Below are positions 14,020 to 22,180 of a stretch of 41,528 bases of DNA, piece after piece; the stretch's first letter is position 1; every line of letters begins with the position of its first letter. A program made the position numbers and the translations under genes. A model generated the notes under the pieces. That model had not been told where the DNA came from and made no database searches. It saw nothing but the letters and a program-made list of their open reading frames with translations. Source of the stretch: an uncultured Lachnospiraceae bacterium (lineage in GTDB: Bacteria; Bacillota; Clostridia; Lachnospirales; Lachnospiraceae); NCBI GenBank assembly GCA_947245585.1, contig CAMXPV010000034.1, forward strand, positions 1 to 41,528, written 5' to 3'.

Positions 14020-15354
14020 TTAATATTGGTTCAGGTATTCGTTGATCTCCCAATCCGTAATCTGACTGCGGTAACGGTTCCACTCCTCCTTTTTCAGCGC
14101 AATATACTTCTCAAACACATGGTCCCCCAACGTCTGTCTCATAAAAGCGTCTTTTTCCATACAGGAAACCGCCTCTAAAAGCGTGCCCGGAAGTTCCTCG
14201 ATGTTCCGCTTTCTCCGCTCTTCCACACTCATACGGAAAATGTTACAATCCACGCTTTCCGGCGGCACCGTCTGTTTTCTAATACCGTCCAATCCGGCCC
14301 GCAGAATGGTCGCCAGCGCCAAATAAGGGTTTGCCGCCGCATCCGGACAGCGAAGCTCCATCCGCACCGCGTCCCCCTCCGCCGCTGGAATCCTGATCAG
14401 GGAACTTCTGTTTGTGGCGCTCCATGCGATATATACCGGCGCTTCATATCCCGGCACAAGCCGCTTGTAGGAATTGACGATCGGGTTTGTGACTGCCGTC
14501 ATGCTCCTCATGTGCTCCATAACGCCCCCCAGAAAAGCATATGCCGTCTGGCTTAAACCATTCCCATCGTCCGCATCCGCAAAGATGTTTTTTCCGTCTT
14601 TTAAAAGGGACATGTTAATGTGCATCCCCGATCCGTTCATACCGAACTTGGGTTTCGGCATAAAAGTGGCGTGAAGACCGTGTCTGCGCGCAATCGTCTT
14701 GACTGCCAGTTTAAAGGTCATGATGTTGTCGGCTGTGGCAAGCGCCTCATCGTAGAGAAAATTGATCTCATGCTGTGCCGGCGCCACATCGTGATGGGAC
14801 GCTTCCACCACAAACCCCATATCCTCCAGTGTGAGCACCATATCCCTTCTGGCATTCTCCCCCAGATCCACCGGCCCCACGTCAAAATATCCCGCCTTTT
14901 CGTGGCTTACCGTAGTCGGCATACCATTTTCATCCAGATGAAAAAGGAAAAATTCGCACTCCGCCCCCACGCGGAACGTGTAGCCCATATCCTCTGCCTC
15001 TTTCACCGCCCGTTTCAGCACATAGCGGGGATCACCCTCAAAAGGATTCCCGTCAGGACGGTGCACATCGCATATAAACCGCGCCACCTTTCCCTGCTGC
15101 GGCCGCCACGGAAAAATCTCAAGCGTACCGGAATCGGGATAAAGGTACATATCGGAATCCTCCACATCCGTAAAACCGGCGATGGAAGACCCGTCAAACA
15201 TGCACGCGTTGTCGAGCGCTTTCTCCAGTTGGGCCGCTGTGACCGCCACATTTTTCAGATTACCGAAAATATCCGTAAACTGCATCCGGATAAATTCCAC
15301 ATCCTCCTCCTCGACCAATTTTATAATATCCTGTCTGCTATAATTCTTTCTCAT
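14020..15354 (-). CDS. glnA: type I glutamine synthetase
   Basis: Glutamine synthetase, 444 residues, GSI-alpha type as in low-GC Gram-positives. It makes glutamine from glutamate, ammonia and ATP. Signatures: FDGSSIAGF near 52, GAECEFFLF (metal ligands) near 130, HHDVAPAQHEI near 188, FGMNGSGMHINMSL near 240, and the RIPAAEGDAVRMELR ATP/substrate segment near 325. The adenylylation-loop tyrosine of GSI-beta enzymes is absent, so control should be by feedback inhibition and transcription. GGAAGG lies 7 bases before the ATG. It has a promoter at 15470-15499, a hairpin-rich leader, and is followed by the ANTAR regulator gene. Confidence 0.97.
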   Translation of the reverse strand: MRKNYSRQDIIKLVEEEDVEFIRMQFTDIFGNLKNVAVTAAQLEKALDNACMFDGSSIAGFTDVEDSDMYLYPDSGTLEIFPWRPQQGKVARFICDVHRPDGNPFEGDPRYVLKRAVKEAEDMGYTFRVGAECEFFLFHLDENGMPTTVSHEKAGYFDVGPVDLGENARRDMVLTLEDMGFVVEASHHDVAPAQHEINFLYDEALATADNIMTFKLAVKTIARRHGLHATFMPKPKFGMNGSGMHINMSLLKDGKNIFADADDGNGLSQTAYAFLGGVMEHMRSMTAVTNPIVNSYKRLVPGYEAPVYIAWSATNRSSLIRIPAAEGDAVRMELRCPDAAANPYLALATILRAGLDGIRKQTVPPESVDCNIFRMSVEERRKRNIEELPGTLLEAVSCMEKDAFMRQTLGDHVFEKYIALKKEEWNRYRSQITDWEINEYLNQY

Positions 15355-15393
15355 GCGATACCTTCCTTCCTGGATTCTCTCAGCCTTCCGATC

Positions 15394-15459
15394 GCGTATA
15401 AGCAGATTCGAAATGCTTATACGCGCAAAAGGGCGCTCTACTCCCGTCAGAACGCCCTT
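15394..15459 (-). promoter_or_regulatory. glnA leader hairpins, possible attenuator
   Basis: Between promoter and glnA lie two hairpins. The first pairs AAGGGCG with CGCCCTT (15429-15459), with an inner TCT/AGA, and is followed on the minus strand by TTTTG. The second is a perfect 11-bp stem, GCGTATAAGCA/TGCTTATACGC (15394-15424), with a 9-base loop. Their place fits antitermination by the adjacent ANTAR protein, but I do not see the usual hexaloops with A1 and G4. Confidence 0.55.
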
Positions 15460-15469
15460 GTTCCGTATT

Positions 15470-15499
15470 ATAATAGCAGTTTACGGGTTTTCCTGTCAA
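15470..15499 (-). promoter_or_regulatory. promoter of glnA
   Basis: On the minus strand a perfect TTGACA (15494-15499) and TATTAT (15470-15475) are 18 bases apart; an overlapping TATAAT (15467-15472) is 21 bases away. Transcription would start near 15462, about 110 bases before glnA. Confidence 0.7.
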
Positions 15500-15542
15500 G
15501 CCCGCATGGCACGCCTCTTTTTCTCTTTTTTATATTTGGTTG

Positions 15543-15571
15543 TTGATTTCCATGCGCATAGTGTGTATTGT
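15543..15571 (+). promoter_or_regulatory. promoter of the hicB-like gene
   Basis: TTGATT (15543-15548) and TATTGT (15566-15571) are 17 bases apart, 22 bases before the ATG. This leaves no room for a co-transcribed upstream hicA. Confidence 0.55.
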
Positions 15572-15593
15572 ATGAGTATAAGGAGGTCTACTT

Positions 15594-16004
15594 ATGAAAT
15601 TAACTTATCCGGCTTGTTTTTATCCTTGTGAGGAAAAGAAAGGTGCCTATACAGTTGAAGTGCCAGACCTTCCGGGATGCGTCAGTGAAGGTTCCACTCT
15701 GGCCGAAGCTATCCTGATGGGCATTGATGCCGCTTCCGGTTGGGTTTTGGACGAACTGGAAGACGGGAAAGAAGCCCCGCCTGCCAGCCCTCTGGAAAGC
15801 ATTGTTCCCGATCCCGGCGGCTTCGTCAATATTCTGGTTTTGGATATGGATGCCTATGCTGAAAAATATGGTGCGAAAGCAGTGCGAAAAAACCTGACCA
15901 TCCCCGCATGGCTCAATACTTTCGCAGAACAAAACCATATTAACTTCTCGCAAGTACTGCAGGAATCCCTGACCGCCATCTACCTGAAAACTCAAAAAGT
16001 TTAA
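15594..16004 (+). CDS. orphan HicB-family antitoxin-like protein
   Basis: A 136-residue protein with the HicB pattern: an N-terminal partly degraded RNase H fold (residues 1-60: AYTVEVPDLPGCVSEGSTLAEA, seen here as VEVPDLPGCVSEGSTLAEA) and a C-terminal ribbon-helix-helix segment (RKNLTIPAWLNTFAEQNH, near 100-118) that binds DNA. Such proteins neutralise the mRNA-cleaving toxin HicA and repress their own promoter. No HicA-like gene of about 60-80 residues is present on either side: upstream is the promoter, downstream is a terminator. AAGGAGG lies 7 bases before the ATG. It may be a solitary regulator or an antitoxin that has lost its toxin. Confidence 0.88.
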   Translation: MKLTYPACFYPCEEKKGAYTVEVPDLPGCVSEGSTLAEAILMGIDAASGWVLDELEDGKEAPPASPLESIVPDPGGFVNILVLDMDAYAEKYGAKAVRKNLTIPAWLNTFAEQNHINFSQVLQESLTAIYLKTQKV

Positions 16005-16009
16005 TCCGT

Positions 16010-16041
16010 CGCTCCGGCCATTTTCAGGCCGGGGCGTTTTT
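16010..16041 (+). terminator. intrinsic terminator after the hicB-like gene
   Basis: CGCTCCGGCC (16010-16019) pairs with GGCCGGGGCG (16027-16036, one G-U pair) across a 7-base loop and is followed by TTTTT (16037-16041). It closes a one-gene transcript. Confidence 0.9.
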
Positions 16042-16107
16042 CTATACGAATAAACCCACCCCGTCCCGCATAGATATGTAAAAAAGAATTTCTGTGGGGA
16101 TATTTGT

Positions 16108-16581
16108 ATGAGTTCTAAAACCAAAATTGTCGTGCTTCATGTAAAAGAGTTAATATATACCGGTATTTTCGCTGCACTCGGTATCCTTTTTATCATCCTG
16201 CTCATTATCATGTTTCTGCCCAGGGAAAAGAAGCAGGAAACCATGTCCACCGTGACGCAGACCACCACAGACACTTATGTGCCCGGCGTATATACAACTT
16301 CGCTGATCCTAAACGACAACGTGGTGGAAATCGAGGTGACTGTAGACGAAAAGAATATCAACGCCATCCGTCTGGTCAATCTGGATGAGGCCGTCACCAC
16401 CATGTATCCTCTCATCCAGCCTTCCTTCGAGGATCTCGCCGACCAGATCATCAAAAACCAAAGTCTGGAAGGAATTACATACTCTGACGACAGTAAGTAT
16501 ACTTCCATGATTCTCCTTGATGCCATCACGACCTCACTGGAAAAGGCTTATGAGAACGATGGGGATGTGGAGACGGAATAA
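16108..16581 (+). CDS. membrane-anchored protein with FMN-bind-like fold
   Basis: A 157-residue protein with a membrane helix at about 13-37 and an outside domain. The domain follows the FMN_bind layout: GVYTTSLILNDNVVEIEVTV, then a segment ending SYSDDSKYTSMILLDAITTSLEKA in outline (here TYSDDSKYTSMILLDAITT). In real FMN-binding proteins the threonine that carries FMN lies in an SGAT(x)TS motif; this protein has SDDSKYTS, so covalent flavin is unlikely. It could be a non-flavinylated relative that senses or scaffolds. GGGGA lies 8 bases before the ATG, and a bidirectional terminator follows. No clear partner gene. Confidence 0.7.
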   Translation: MSSKTKIVVLHVKELIYTGIFAALGILFIILLIIMFLPREKKQETMSTVTQTTTDTYVPGVYTTSLILNDNVVEIEVTVDEKNINAIRLVNLDEAVTTMYPLIQPSFEDLADQIIKNQSLEGITYSDDSKYTSMILLDAITTSLEKAYENDGDVETE

Positions 16582-16598
16582 AGACCGCTTCTGAAACT

Positions 16599-16637
16599 AA
16601 GGGGAAAAGCCAGAAACTTCTTTGCTTTTCCCCTTTT
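16599..16637. terminator. strong bidirectional-looking terminator
   Basis: AAGGGGAAAAGC (16599-16610) and GCTTTTCCCCTT (16624-16635) pair perfectly around 13 bases, followed by TTTT on the plus strand. It ends the 16108 gene; for nadE, converging from the right, the minus-strand T-tract is weak. Confidence 0.9.
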
Positions 16638-16656
16638 ACCTGCCTTTCCCCGCCGT

Positions 16657-18564
16657 TCACAACCCCTCCAACTCCTCTAGCCAAAGCTTTGCGCAGGCAT
16701 CCGAGGGCATCCGCAAATCCCCCCTCGGCGAGAGGGCCACGCTGCCCACCTTCGGCCCATCCGGCAGGCAGGATCGCTTAAACTGCTGTGCAAAGAATCT
16801 CTTATAAAAAATCTTTAACCACTTCAATATGACATTATTGTCATAAACTCCCACAAAAGCCATGCAGGCCACCCTGTATACTTTTGCAGGCTCAAACCCA
16901 CAGCGGAGCATATAATATAAGAAAAAGTCATGCAGCTCATAGGGGCCCACCAAATCCTCCGTCTTCTGGGCAATGGCACCGTCCACAGGCGGCAAAAGTT
17001 CCGGACTCACCGGCGTGTCCAGCACGTCCATCAAAAGCGTTCTGAGCGCCTCGTTTCCGCAAGTATCCGCATAATAACGCACCAGATGGCTCACCAAGGT
17101 CTTTGGCACCCCCGCATTCACGCCATACATGGACATGTGATCCCCGTTATAAGTGGCCCAGCCAAGCGCCAGTTCCGACATATCCCCCGTACCGACTACC
17201 AGACCGCCCGTCTGGTTTGCGATATCCATTAACACCTGTGTGCGCTCCCTCGCCTGTCCGTTCTCATAGGTGATATCATGACAGTCCACATCCTGTCCGA
17301 TATCCCTGAAATGCGTGTTCACCGCTTCCTTGATATCCACCTCCCGCAGCACAGTCCCAAGCAGCCGAGCAAGTTTACAGGCGTTATCGTAAGTCCTGTC
17401 CGTGGTGCCGAAACAGGGCATTGTAACAGATGTTATTTTATCTCGTCCAAGACCGAGCAGATCGAAGGCCCGCGCTGTCACCAACAGCGCAAGCGTGGAA
17501 TCCAGACCGCCGGAAATGCCCAACACCGCCGACTGGCAGCCCGTGTGCTCCAACCGCTTTTTCAAGCCGTAAGACTGAATTGACAAAATCTCCTCACAGC
17601 GCCTCTCACGCTCCCCGGTCTGATCGGGCACAAAAGGTCTCGCCGAAAAGCTTCTCTCCACAACCGTTTCTTCCTGTTCCATATGGACAAGCAAAATCCC
17701 ATGCTCCCGCGCATTCTCCCCATAAGTGCTCATTCTGCGCCGCTCATGGCAGAGTCTGTGAATATCAATATCCGCATAGATGGCTCCCGTGGCAAACCGC
17801 TTTGCCTGCGCAAGCACGGTGCCGTTCTCCGCAATGATATTGTGTCCGCCAAAGACCAGATCCTGAGTGGACTCTCCCTCCCCCGCCGAGCTGAATACAT
17901 AAGCCGAAATCTGTCCCGCACTGGCGGATTTCACCAACATTTCCCGGTAAACGTCCTTTCCCACCGTCTCATTGGAGGCGGAAAGATTCACGATCACCGT
18001 GGCTCCCGCCAATGCGTGGGCTGTCCCCGGTGTCTCAGGCACCCAGATGTCCTCACAGATCTCACAGCCCACCGTCATGCCCTGCACCGCATCCACCTGA
18101 AAGAGAAGATCGGTTCCAAAAGGCACTTCCCTGTCCTCATAGAAGAAAGGTTCCGTCAGGAGATTCCCCGGCGCAAAATGTCTCGTCTCATAAAACTCCG
18201 CATAAGAGGGAATATGCCTTTTGGGAACAAAGGCCAGCACCTCCCCATCCTGTAGCACCGCCGCCACATTATATAACTTATGTTTTTTTAAAATCGGAAG
18301 CCCCACAAAGACCAGCGCATCCGTCCCCTCCGTGGCCGCCGCCACTTCTGAGAGCGCCTCCAGCGCCTGTGTCAGCAAAAGTTCCTGCAAAAACAAGTCA
18401 CCGCAGGTATATCCTGTGAGACAGAGCTCCGGGAAGACAATAACCTTTGCGCCCCGCTCTGCTGTCTCCTCGATTTCCCTGCCAATCACTTTCGCATTGT
18501 AATGAGGATCCGCCACTTTGATTTTCGGCGTCACCGCCGCCACTTTTACAAACCCATGTTTCAT
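16657..18564 (-). CDS. nadE: glutamine-dependent NAD+ synthetase
   Basis: NadE of the long glutamine-using type, 635 residues. It makes NAD+ from nicotinic acid adenine dinucleotide, ATP and glutamine-derived ammonia. The N-terminal nitrilase-like glutaminase (about 1-270) has the triad Glu46 (FPELCLTGY), Lys115 (FVPKRHIPSY) and Cys170 (CEICEDIW). The synthetase domain begins near 325 with the PP-loop VLGISGGLDSTLALL and has GTGDMSELALGWATYNGDH. Length is normal, start supported by GAGGCGGAG upstream. It is single, with a probable promoter at 18607-18634. Confidence 0.97.
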   Translation of the reverse strand: MKHGFVKVAAVTPKIKVADPHYNAKVIGREIEETAERGAKVIVFPELCLTGYTCGDLFLQELLLTQALEALSEVAAATEGTDALVFVGLPILKKHKLYNVAAVLQDGEVLAFVPKRHIPSYAEFYETRHFAPGNLLTEPFFYEDREVPFGTDLLFQVDAVQGMTVGCEICEDIWVPETPGTAHALAGATVIVNLSASNETVGKDVYREMLVKSASAGQISAYVFSSAGEGESTQDLVFGGHNIIAENGTVLAQAKRFATGAIYADIDIHRLCHERRRMSTYGENAREHGILLVHMEQEETVVERSFSARPFVPDQTGERERRCEEILSIQSYGLKKRLEHTGCQSAVLGISGGLDSTLALLVTARAFDLLGLGRDKITSVTMPCFGTTDRTYDNACKLARLLGTVLREVDIKEAVNTHFRDIGQDVDCHDITYENGQARERTQVLMDIANQTGGLVVGTGDMSELALGWATYNGDHMSMYGVNAGVPKTLVSHLVRYYADTCGNEALRTLLMDVLDTPVSPELLPPVDGAIAQKTEDLVGPYELHDFFLYYMLRCGFEPAKVYRVACMAFVGVYDNNVILKWLKIFYKRFFAQQFKRSCLPDGPKVGSVALSPRGDLRMPSDACAKLWLEELEGL

Positions 18565-19176
18565 GTTCCGTTCTCCGCCTCTCTTCTCCCTGTTTTTATA
18601 TCTGCCTTTAAACGATTTCTGACACCTCTGTCAAAATTTCCGTCTTCCAAAAATCATACTTTCTGTTATATATAACCCGTTATTTTTTTGTTACCACATG
18701 TTATTTTAATCCCCGTTTTCCCCGTAAATACAAGGAATTTTAAATTCCAGTCCACATGTTACAGAAAAATTGCAGTTTCCAAAAAATCGTCTGCATTTTT
18801 TCGTTGAATCTTCTTTTATCTTTTACCCCTTCTCTCCACACAGAAACAGGAGGCACCTTCCATGAATTTTATTGCGCAACACTCGTTTTTCAATTTTTTA
18901 TAAGTCACGCCCATAGAAGCCCTTATCTCAACCCCTCCCCTTCTCTTCCCTCTCTTCTTTTGGTATCATCTGCTATTTTATATAAATTTCAAGCCTGATT
19001 TTCCTTCTTCCAATTTCTGTTTCATCTTCTTACTCTTCCCTGTTTATCAATGTTTTATCCGTAACACCCACAATTTTAATGCTGCTCTTTCCCCAATTTT
19101 GCCTCCTGTTTTTTCCTTTTCTCCAGTCCGCTATAACATTTCTTTTTGGACTGATTTATAATCATTAAATCGTGTT
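18565..19176. other. 612-base gap without a convincing gene
   Basis: The plus strand is pyrimidine-rich (T and C runs throughout). I find the nadE promoter at its left end and nothing else I would defend. Short frames exist on both strands, for example one with GGAGG 8 bases before an ATG at 18861 that gives only 13 codons, but none has family character. A CAGTCC/GGACTG pair with an 18-base loop (19120-19153) has no useful T-run. Confidence 0.5.
18607..18634 (-). promoter_or_regulatory. probable nadE promoter with palindrome over -35
   Basis: TTGACA (18629-18634) and TTTAAA (18607-18612) on the minus strand are 16 bases apart, about 40 bases before nadE. TGACA-CCTC-TGTCA (18620-18633) is an inverted repeat across the -35 box and could be an operator of an NAD-responsive repressor such as NiaR; the match to a known site was not tested. 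Confidence 0.45.
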
Positions 19177-20082
19177 TTAACTGCGCTCCTCCGACACATC
19201 GGTCGCTCCTGCCGCTTTCATAAGTCCTGCAACCTCCCCCGTTGCAAAAATATATCTTTTGTTACAGAAATGACAGTGCAGCTCCACTTCTTTTCCCTCG
19301 GCTGCCAACTCTTCCAATTCCTTTTTCCCAAGACTCAAGAGCACCTTCTCCACACGCTCTCTGCTGCAATTGCACTGAAAAGCCACCGGCATCCTGTCGG
19401 TGATCTCCACGCCAAACTCACCCAGTACCAACTCCAGTATCTCCTCAGGCGTATTTCCCGCTTCCAACATGGCGGTCACCGACGAAAGGCCGGAAAGGCG
19501 CTCTTCCAGACGGTCAATCACCTCATCCGGTGTAAAGGGCATCAGTTGGACAATAAAGCCGCCCGCCTGCCGCACCGTATTGTCCCGGTTCATCAAAACG
19601 CCCAGGGCCACCACCGACGGAATCTGCTCGGACGTGGCAAAGTAATAAGTCAGATCGTCCCCGATCTCTCCCGTCTGCAGGGCCACCGTGGAGGCATAGG
19701 GCTCCTTTAACCCCATATCCTTCATGACATGTAAAACGCCCGCACCGATCACGCCGCCCACATCCAGTTTTCCCGCGCTGTTTGGGGGCATCATGGCCTG
19801 TGGATTGTCCGCATAGCCCTTCACATGGCCTGCCGCATCCGCCGTGGCCGTGAGTCCGTGTACCGGCCCCTCCCCTTTGATCTGTAAGGTCAGGATATCC
19901 TCCTCGCCCTTTAACATACTCCCCATCATCAGCGCGCCCGTCATCAGCCGCCCCAGAGCCGCCGTCACCACCGGGCTCGTATCGTGGGCCGCCCGTGCCG
20001 TCTCCACCAACTCTCTGGAAGTCACTGCAAAAGCGCGTATCTGCGCGTCCGCCGCGGTCGCCCGCACCATATAATCTGTCAT
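19177..20082 (-). CDS. hslO: Hsp33 redox-regulated chaperone
   Basis: Hsp33, 301 residues, a holdase chaperone switched on by oxidation. The N-terminal domain carries TDYMVRATAADAQIRAFAV and ALGRLMTGALMMGSMLK; the C-terminal zinc module has CNC (near 240) and CHFC (near 272), the four cysteines that hold zinc when reduced and form disulfides on stress. The start at 20082 gives the usual family N-terminus; a second start at 20106 overlaps the stop of the methyltransferase gene as ATGA, typical of translational coupling, and would add 8 residues. Both are possible. Second gene of a two-gene unit. Confidence 0.96.
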   Translation of the reverse strand: MTDYMVRATAADAQIRAFAVTSRELVETARAAHDTSPVVTAALGRLMTGALMMGSMLKGEEDILTLQIKGEGPVHGLTATADAAGHVKGYADNPQAMMPPNSAGKLDVGGVIGAGVLHVMKDMGLKEPYASTVALQTGEIGDDLTYYFATSEQIPSVVALGVLMNRDNTVRQAGGFIVQLMPFTPDEVIDRLEERLSGLSSVTAMLEAGNTPEEILELVLGEFGVEITDRMPVAFQCNCSRERVEKVLLSLGKKELEELAAEGKEVELHCHFCNKRYIFATGEVAGLMKAAGATDVSEERS

Positions 20083-20102
20083 GCCGTCTATCCCTTTCTT
20101 TT

Positions 20103-21005
20103 TCATACCACTTCCTGATTCGCCGTCGTCTCTGTCCCCTTGCGGGCCACCACATAAATGCGCTCGCTCTCATCCGTCACCTTACCATGGGTATCCGCGT
20201 CCAGAGCCTCCACAAAATCGAGCCCCGCCTTTGTGAGAAGCTCCCGCATCTGCTCCAGTCGGTAGCCCCTCTGATAGTGCACCTCCTGAAACCGCCGAAA
20301 CCACGCGCCCTGCGCCTCTTCCCCGCTGTCCTGCACCGCATTCTCACCGGCCTTTGTCTCTTCCCTGCCGCCCTCTGCCGTCGAAGGAACCCTGTTTCCT
20401 GCCACAAAAACCGTCAGATCGTACTCGTTGATCTCCTGCGCCTCATGGTAATAGTTTTCCCAGATAAAACTGCAGTCTTCCCGATTCTCTGCGATCGTGG
20501 CATCACCGATCACCGAGGCATACTTATACACGGTGTTAAAATCAAAGATAAAAATGCCCTTGGGATAAAGATAATTATTGACAAGGCGGAAGGTCTGTAA
20601 CAAGTCCTCCTCCTCCAACAAGTAGTTTAGGCTGTCGCAGACGCTGATCACCGTCCCCACGGTGCCGTAAAGCTCAAACTCCCGCATATCCTGCAAAAGA
20701 TACAGGATCGGAAGGCCTGACCGCTCCCGTTTTTCCATGGCGATCTGTAACATTTCCTGCGCGTTGTCCACACCGATCATATCGTAGCCTTTGCGGGCGA
20801 GCAGCTCCGTCAACGTGCCTGTCCCACAGCCCAAATCTAAGATGGAATTGCGCTCCTGATCAAGATTTCCGCCCATCTGTGAAGGAACCTTATCCGCCAC
20901 CCCGTACTTCTGAAACAATTCTATCAGGAACCCGCACCACTCCTCGTAAGGGGTATCATCCATCAGCTCATCGTAAACCTGTGCAAAATCCGTATAGGCT
21001 TCCAT
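20103..21005 (-). CDS. class I SAM-dependent methyltransferase
   Basis: A 300-residue cytoplasmic methyltransferase. Motif I is SILDLGCGTGTLTELLA (near 50-66), followed by MIGVDNAQEML (motif post-I), LLQDMREF (motif II) and VISVCDSLNYLL. The fold is typical of YdaC/Methyltransf_25-type small-molecule enzymes with a long insertion near 210-240 rich in Glu and Ala; substrate unknown. The start at 21005 has GAGGAGAG 7 bases upstream and gives MEAYTDFAQVYDELMD, the family N-terminus. Its TGA stop overlaps a possible start of hslO. Confidence 0.9.
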   Translation of the reverse strand: MEAYTDFAQVYDELMDDTPYEEWCGFLIELFQKYGVADKVPSQMGGNLDQERNSILDLGCGTGTLTELLARKGYDMIGVDNAQEMLQIAMEKRERSGLPILYLLQDMREFELYGTVGTVISVCDSLNYLLEEEDLLQTFRLVNNYLYPKGIFIFDFNTVYKYASVIGDATIAENREDCSFIWENYYHEAQEINEYDLTVFVAGNRVPSTAEGGREETKAGENAVQDSGEEAQGAWFRRFQEVHYQRGYRLEQMRELLTKAGLDFVEALDADTHGKVTDESERIYVVARKGTETTANQEVV

Positions 21006-21320
21006 TTTCTCTCTCCTCACCGACATGCAAAAACACTTTCCTTTACTGTATAACAACATACGGGCTTTCGCAACACCCAAATCCGCTTCTTTGCGACGAT
21101 TTCCCCATTTCTTAAGAGCGGAAAAAGAATGTAGACAGTCTCCCACAAATATGCCATATTATAATTGTTGAAGGCAGCCTGAAGCAGACTCAATAAAAAA
21201 ACGCCAGTTATTTATTTTTTTGTGTCACACAGGGAAAAAATCATTGTCTCACTAAACAGAAGCGTATATGCACCACATTTCCTAAACTTAACGCTTCGGA
21301 ACGGAGGAATGTTACATTAT
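21006..21320. other. divergent intergenic region, methyltransferase and sigma genes
   Basis: A 315-base gap with no gene. It must hold promoters for both sides. I see TATAAT-like sequence in the minus direction at about 21161-21171 (CATATTATAATTG region) and an 11-base palindrome TGTGT-C-ACACA at 21221-21231, but no pair of boxes that I would call with confidence. Confidence 0.4.
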
Positions 21321-22166
21321 ATGGAACAGAAAACAAATGAAGAAGTAAAACGTCTGGTGGACCAGGCCGTCGCCGGGGACAAAGCATCTCTGGAAACCGT
21401 CATTCTCAGTATACAGGATCTCGTGTTCAACCTTTCCCTGCGAATGCTCGGCACCTTTCCGGACGCAGAGGATGCCACCCAGGACATTCTGCTGAAAATC
21501 ATTACCCACCTTTCTTCTTTCCGGGGAGAAAGCGCTTTTTCTACCTGGGTGTTCAGCATTGCGACAAACCATTTAAAAACCTATAAAAAGCATATGTTTG
21601 CCAAATTTCCCCTGAGCTTTGAATTCTACGGGGAAGATATCAAAAACGGCAAAATAGACGACGTGCCCGATCTGACGCAGAATGTGGAGGCTTCCATCCT
21701 TGCCGAGGAGCTGAAGCTTTCCTGCACCAACGTCATGCTGCAATGTCTCGATGCCGAGAGCCGGTGTATCTTTATTCTGGGCACGATGTTTCAGGTTGAC
21801 AGCCGGATCGCCGGGGATATTCTTGGTATCACCCCCGAGGCCTACCGCCAACGGTTATCCAGAATCCGAAGCAAAATGGCGGATTTTCTGAAAGAATACT
21901 GCGGCGAATACGGACAGGGGACATGCCGCTGCGCAAAGCGGGTAAATTACGCCATAAAAAATCACAGGATCAGCCCTGATCGGTTAGATTTCACTGCCGC
22001 CGTGCCCGCAGAGACTACATTGGAGGTAAAAAAAGCGATGGAGGACATTGACGATCTGTCCCAGCATTTTTCTTTTTGCAAGACTTACCGGTCACCTGAA
22101 AGCCTGAAAGAATTTGTCACTAAATTTTTAGACGGAACCTCATTTTCCGTCATCCGAAACGCATAG
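21321..22166 (+). CDS. ECF-type RNA polymerase sigma factor with Cys-containing tail
   Basis: A 281-residue sigma-70 family factor. Region 2 is at about 20-95 (LVFNLSLRMLGTFPDAEDATQDILLKI, seen in part as GTFPDAEDATQDILLKI, then GESAFSTWVFSIATNHL) and region 4 at about 135-190 (IAGDILGITPEAYRQRLSRIRSKM). A C-terminal part of about 90 residues, beginning with a cluster CGEYGQGTCRC, follows; this is longer than simple ECF factors and may bind metal or act as a built-in regulator. The start at 21321 is 13 bases after GGAGG; the ATG at 21309 is too close to it. No anti-sigma gene is adjacent. Co-transcribed with the DUF2461 gene. Confidence 0.85.
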   Translation: MEQKTNEEVKRLVDQAVAGDKASLETVILSIQDLVFNLSLRMLGTFPDAEDATQDILLKIITHLSSFRGESAFSTWVFSIATNHLKTYKKHMFAKFPLSFEFYGEDIKNGKIDDVPDLTQNVEASILAEELKLSCTNVMLQCLDAESRCIFILGTMFQVDSRIAGDILGITPEAYRQRLSRIRSKMADFLKEYCGEYGQGTCRCAKRVNYAIKNHRISPDRLDFTAAVPAETTLEVKKAMEDIDDLSQHFSFCKTYRSPESLKEFVTKFLDGTSFSVIRNA

Positions 22167-22180
22167 GAGGTTATAAACAT

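Noticed and set aside
16047..16078. Sporulation sigma-E/G type promoter (ATA...CATAGATA) before the 16108 gene
   Set aside because: Spacing is plausible but the last -10 position does not fit, and no sporulation gene is nearby to support it.
18756..18998. 80-codon frame on the plus strand in the nadE-hslO gap
   Set aside because: Low complexity (Ser, Phe, Leu, Pro rich) because of the T/C-rich strand, no ribosome binding site, no family pattern.
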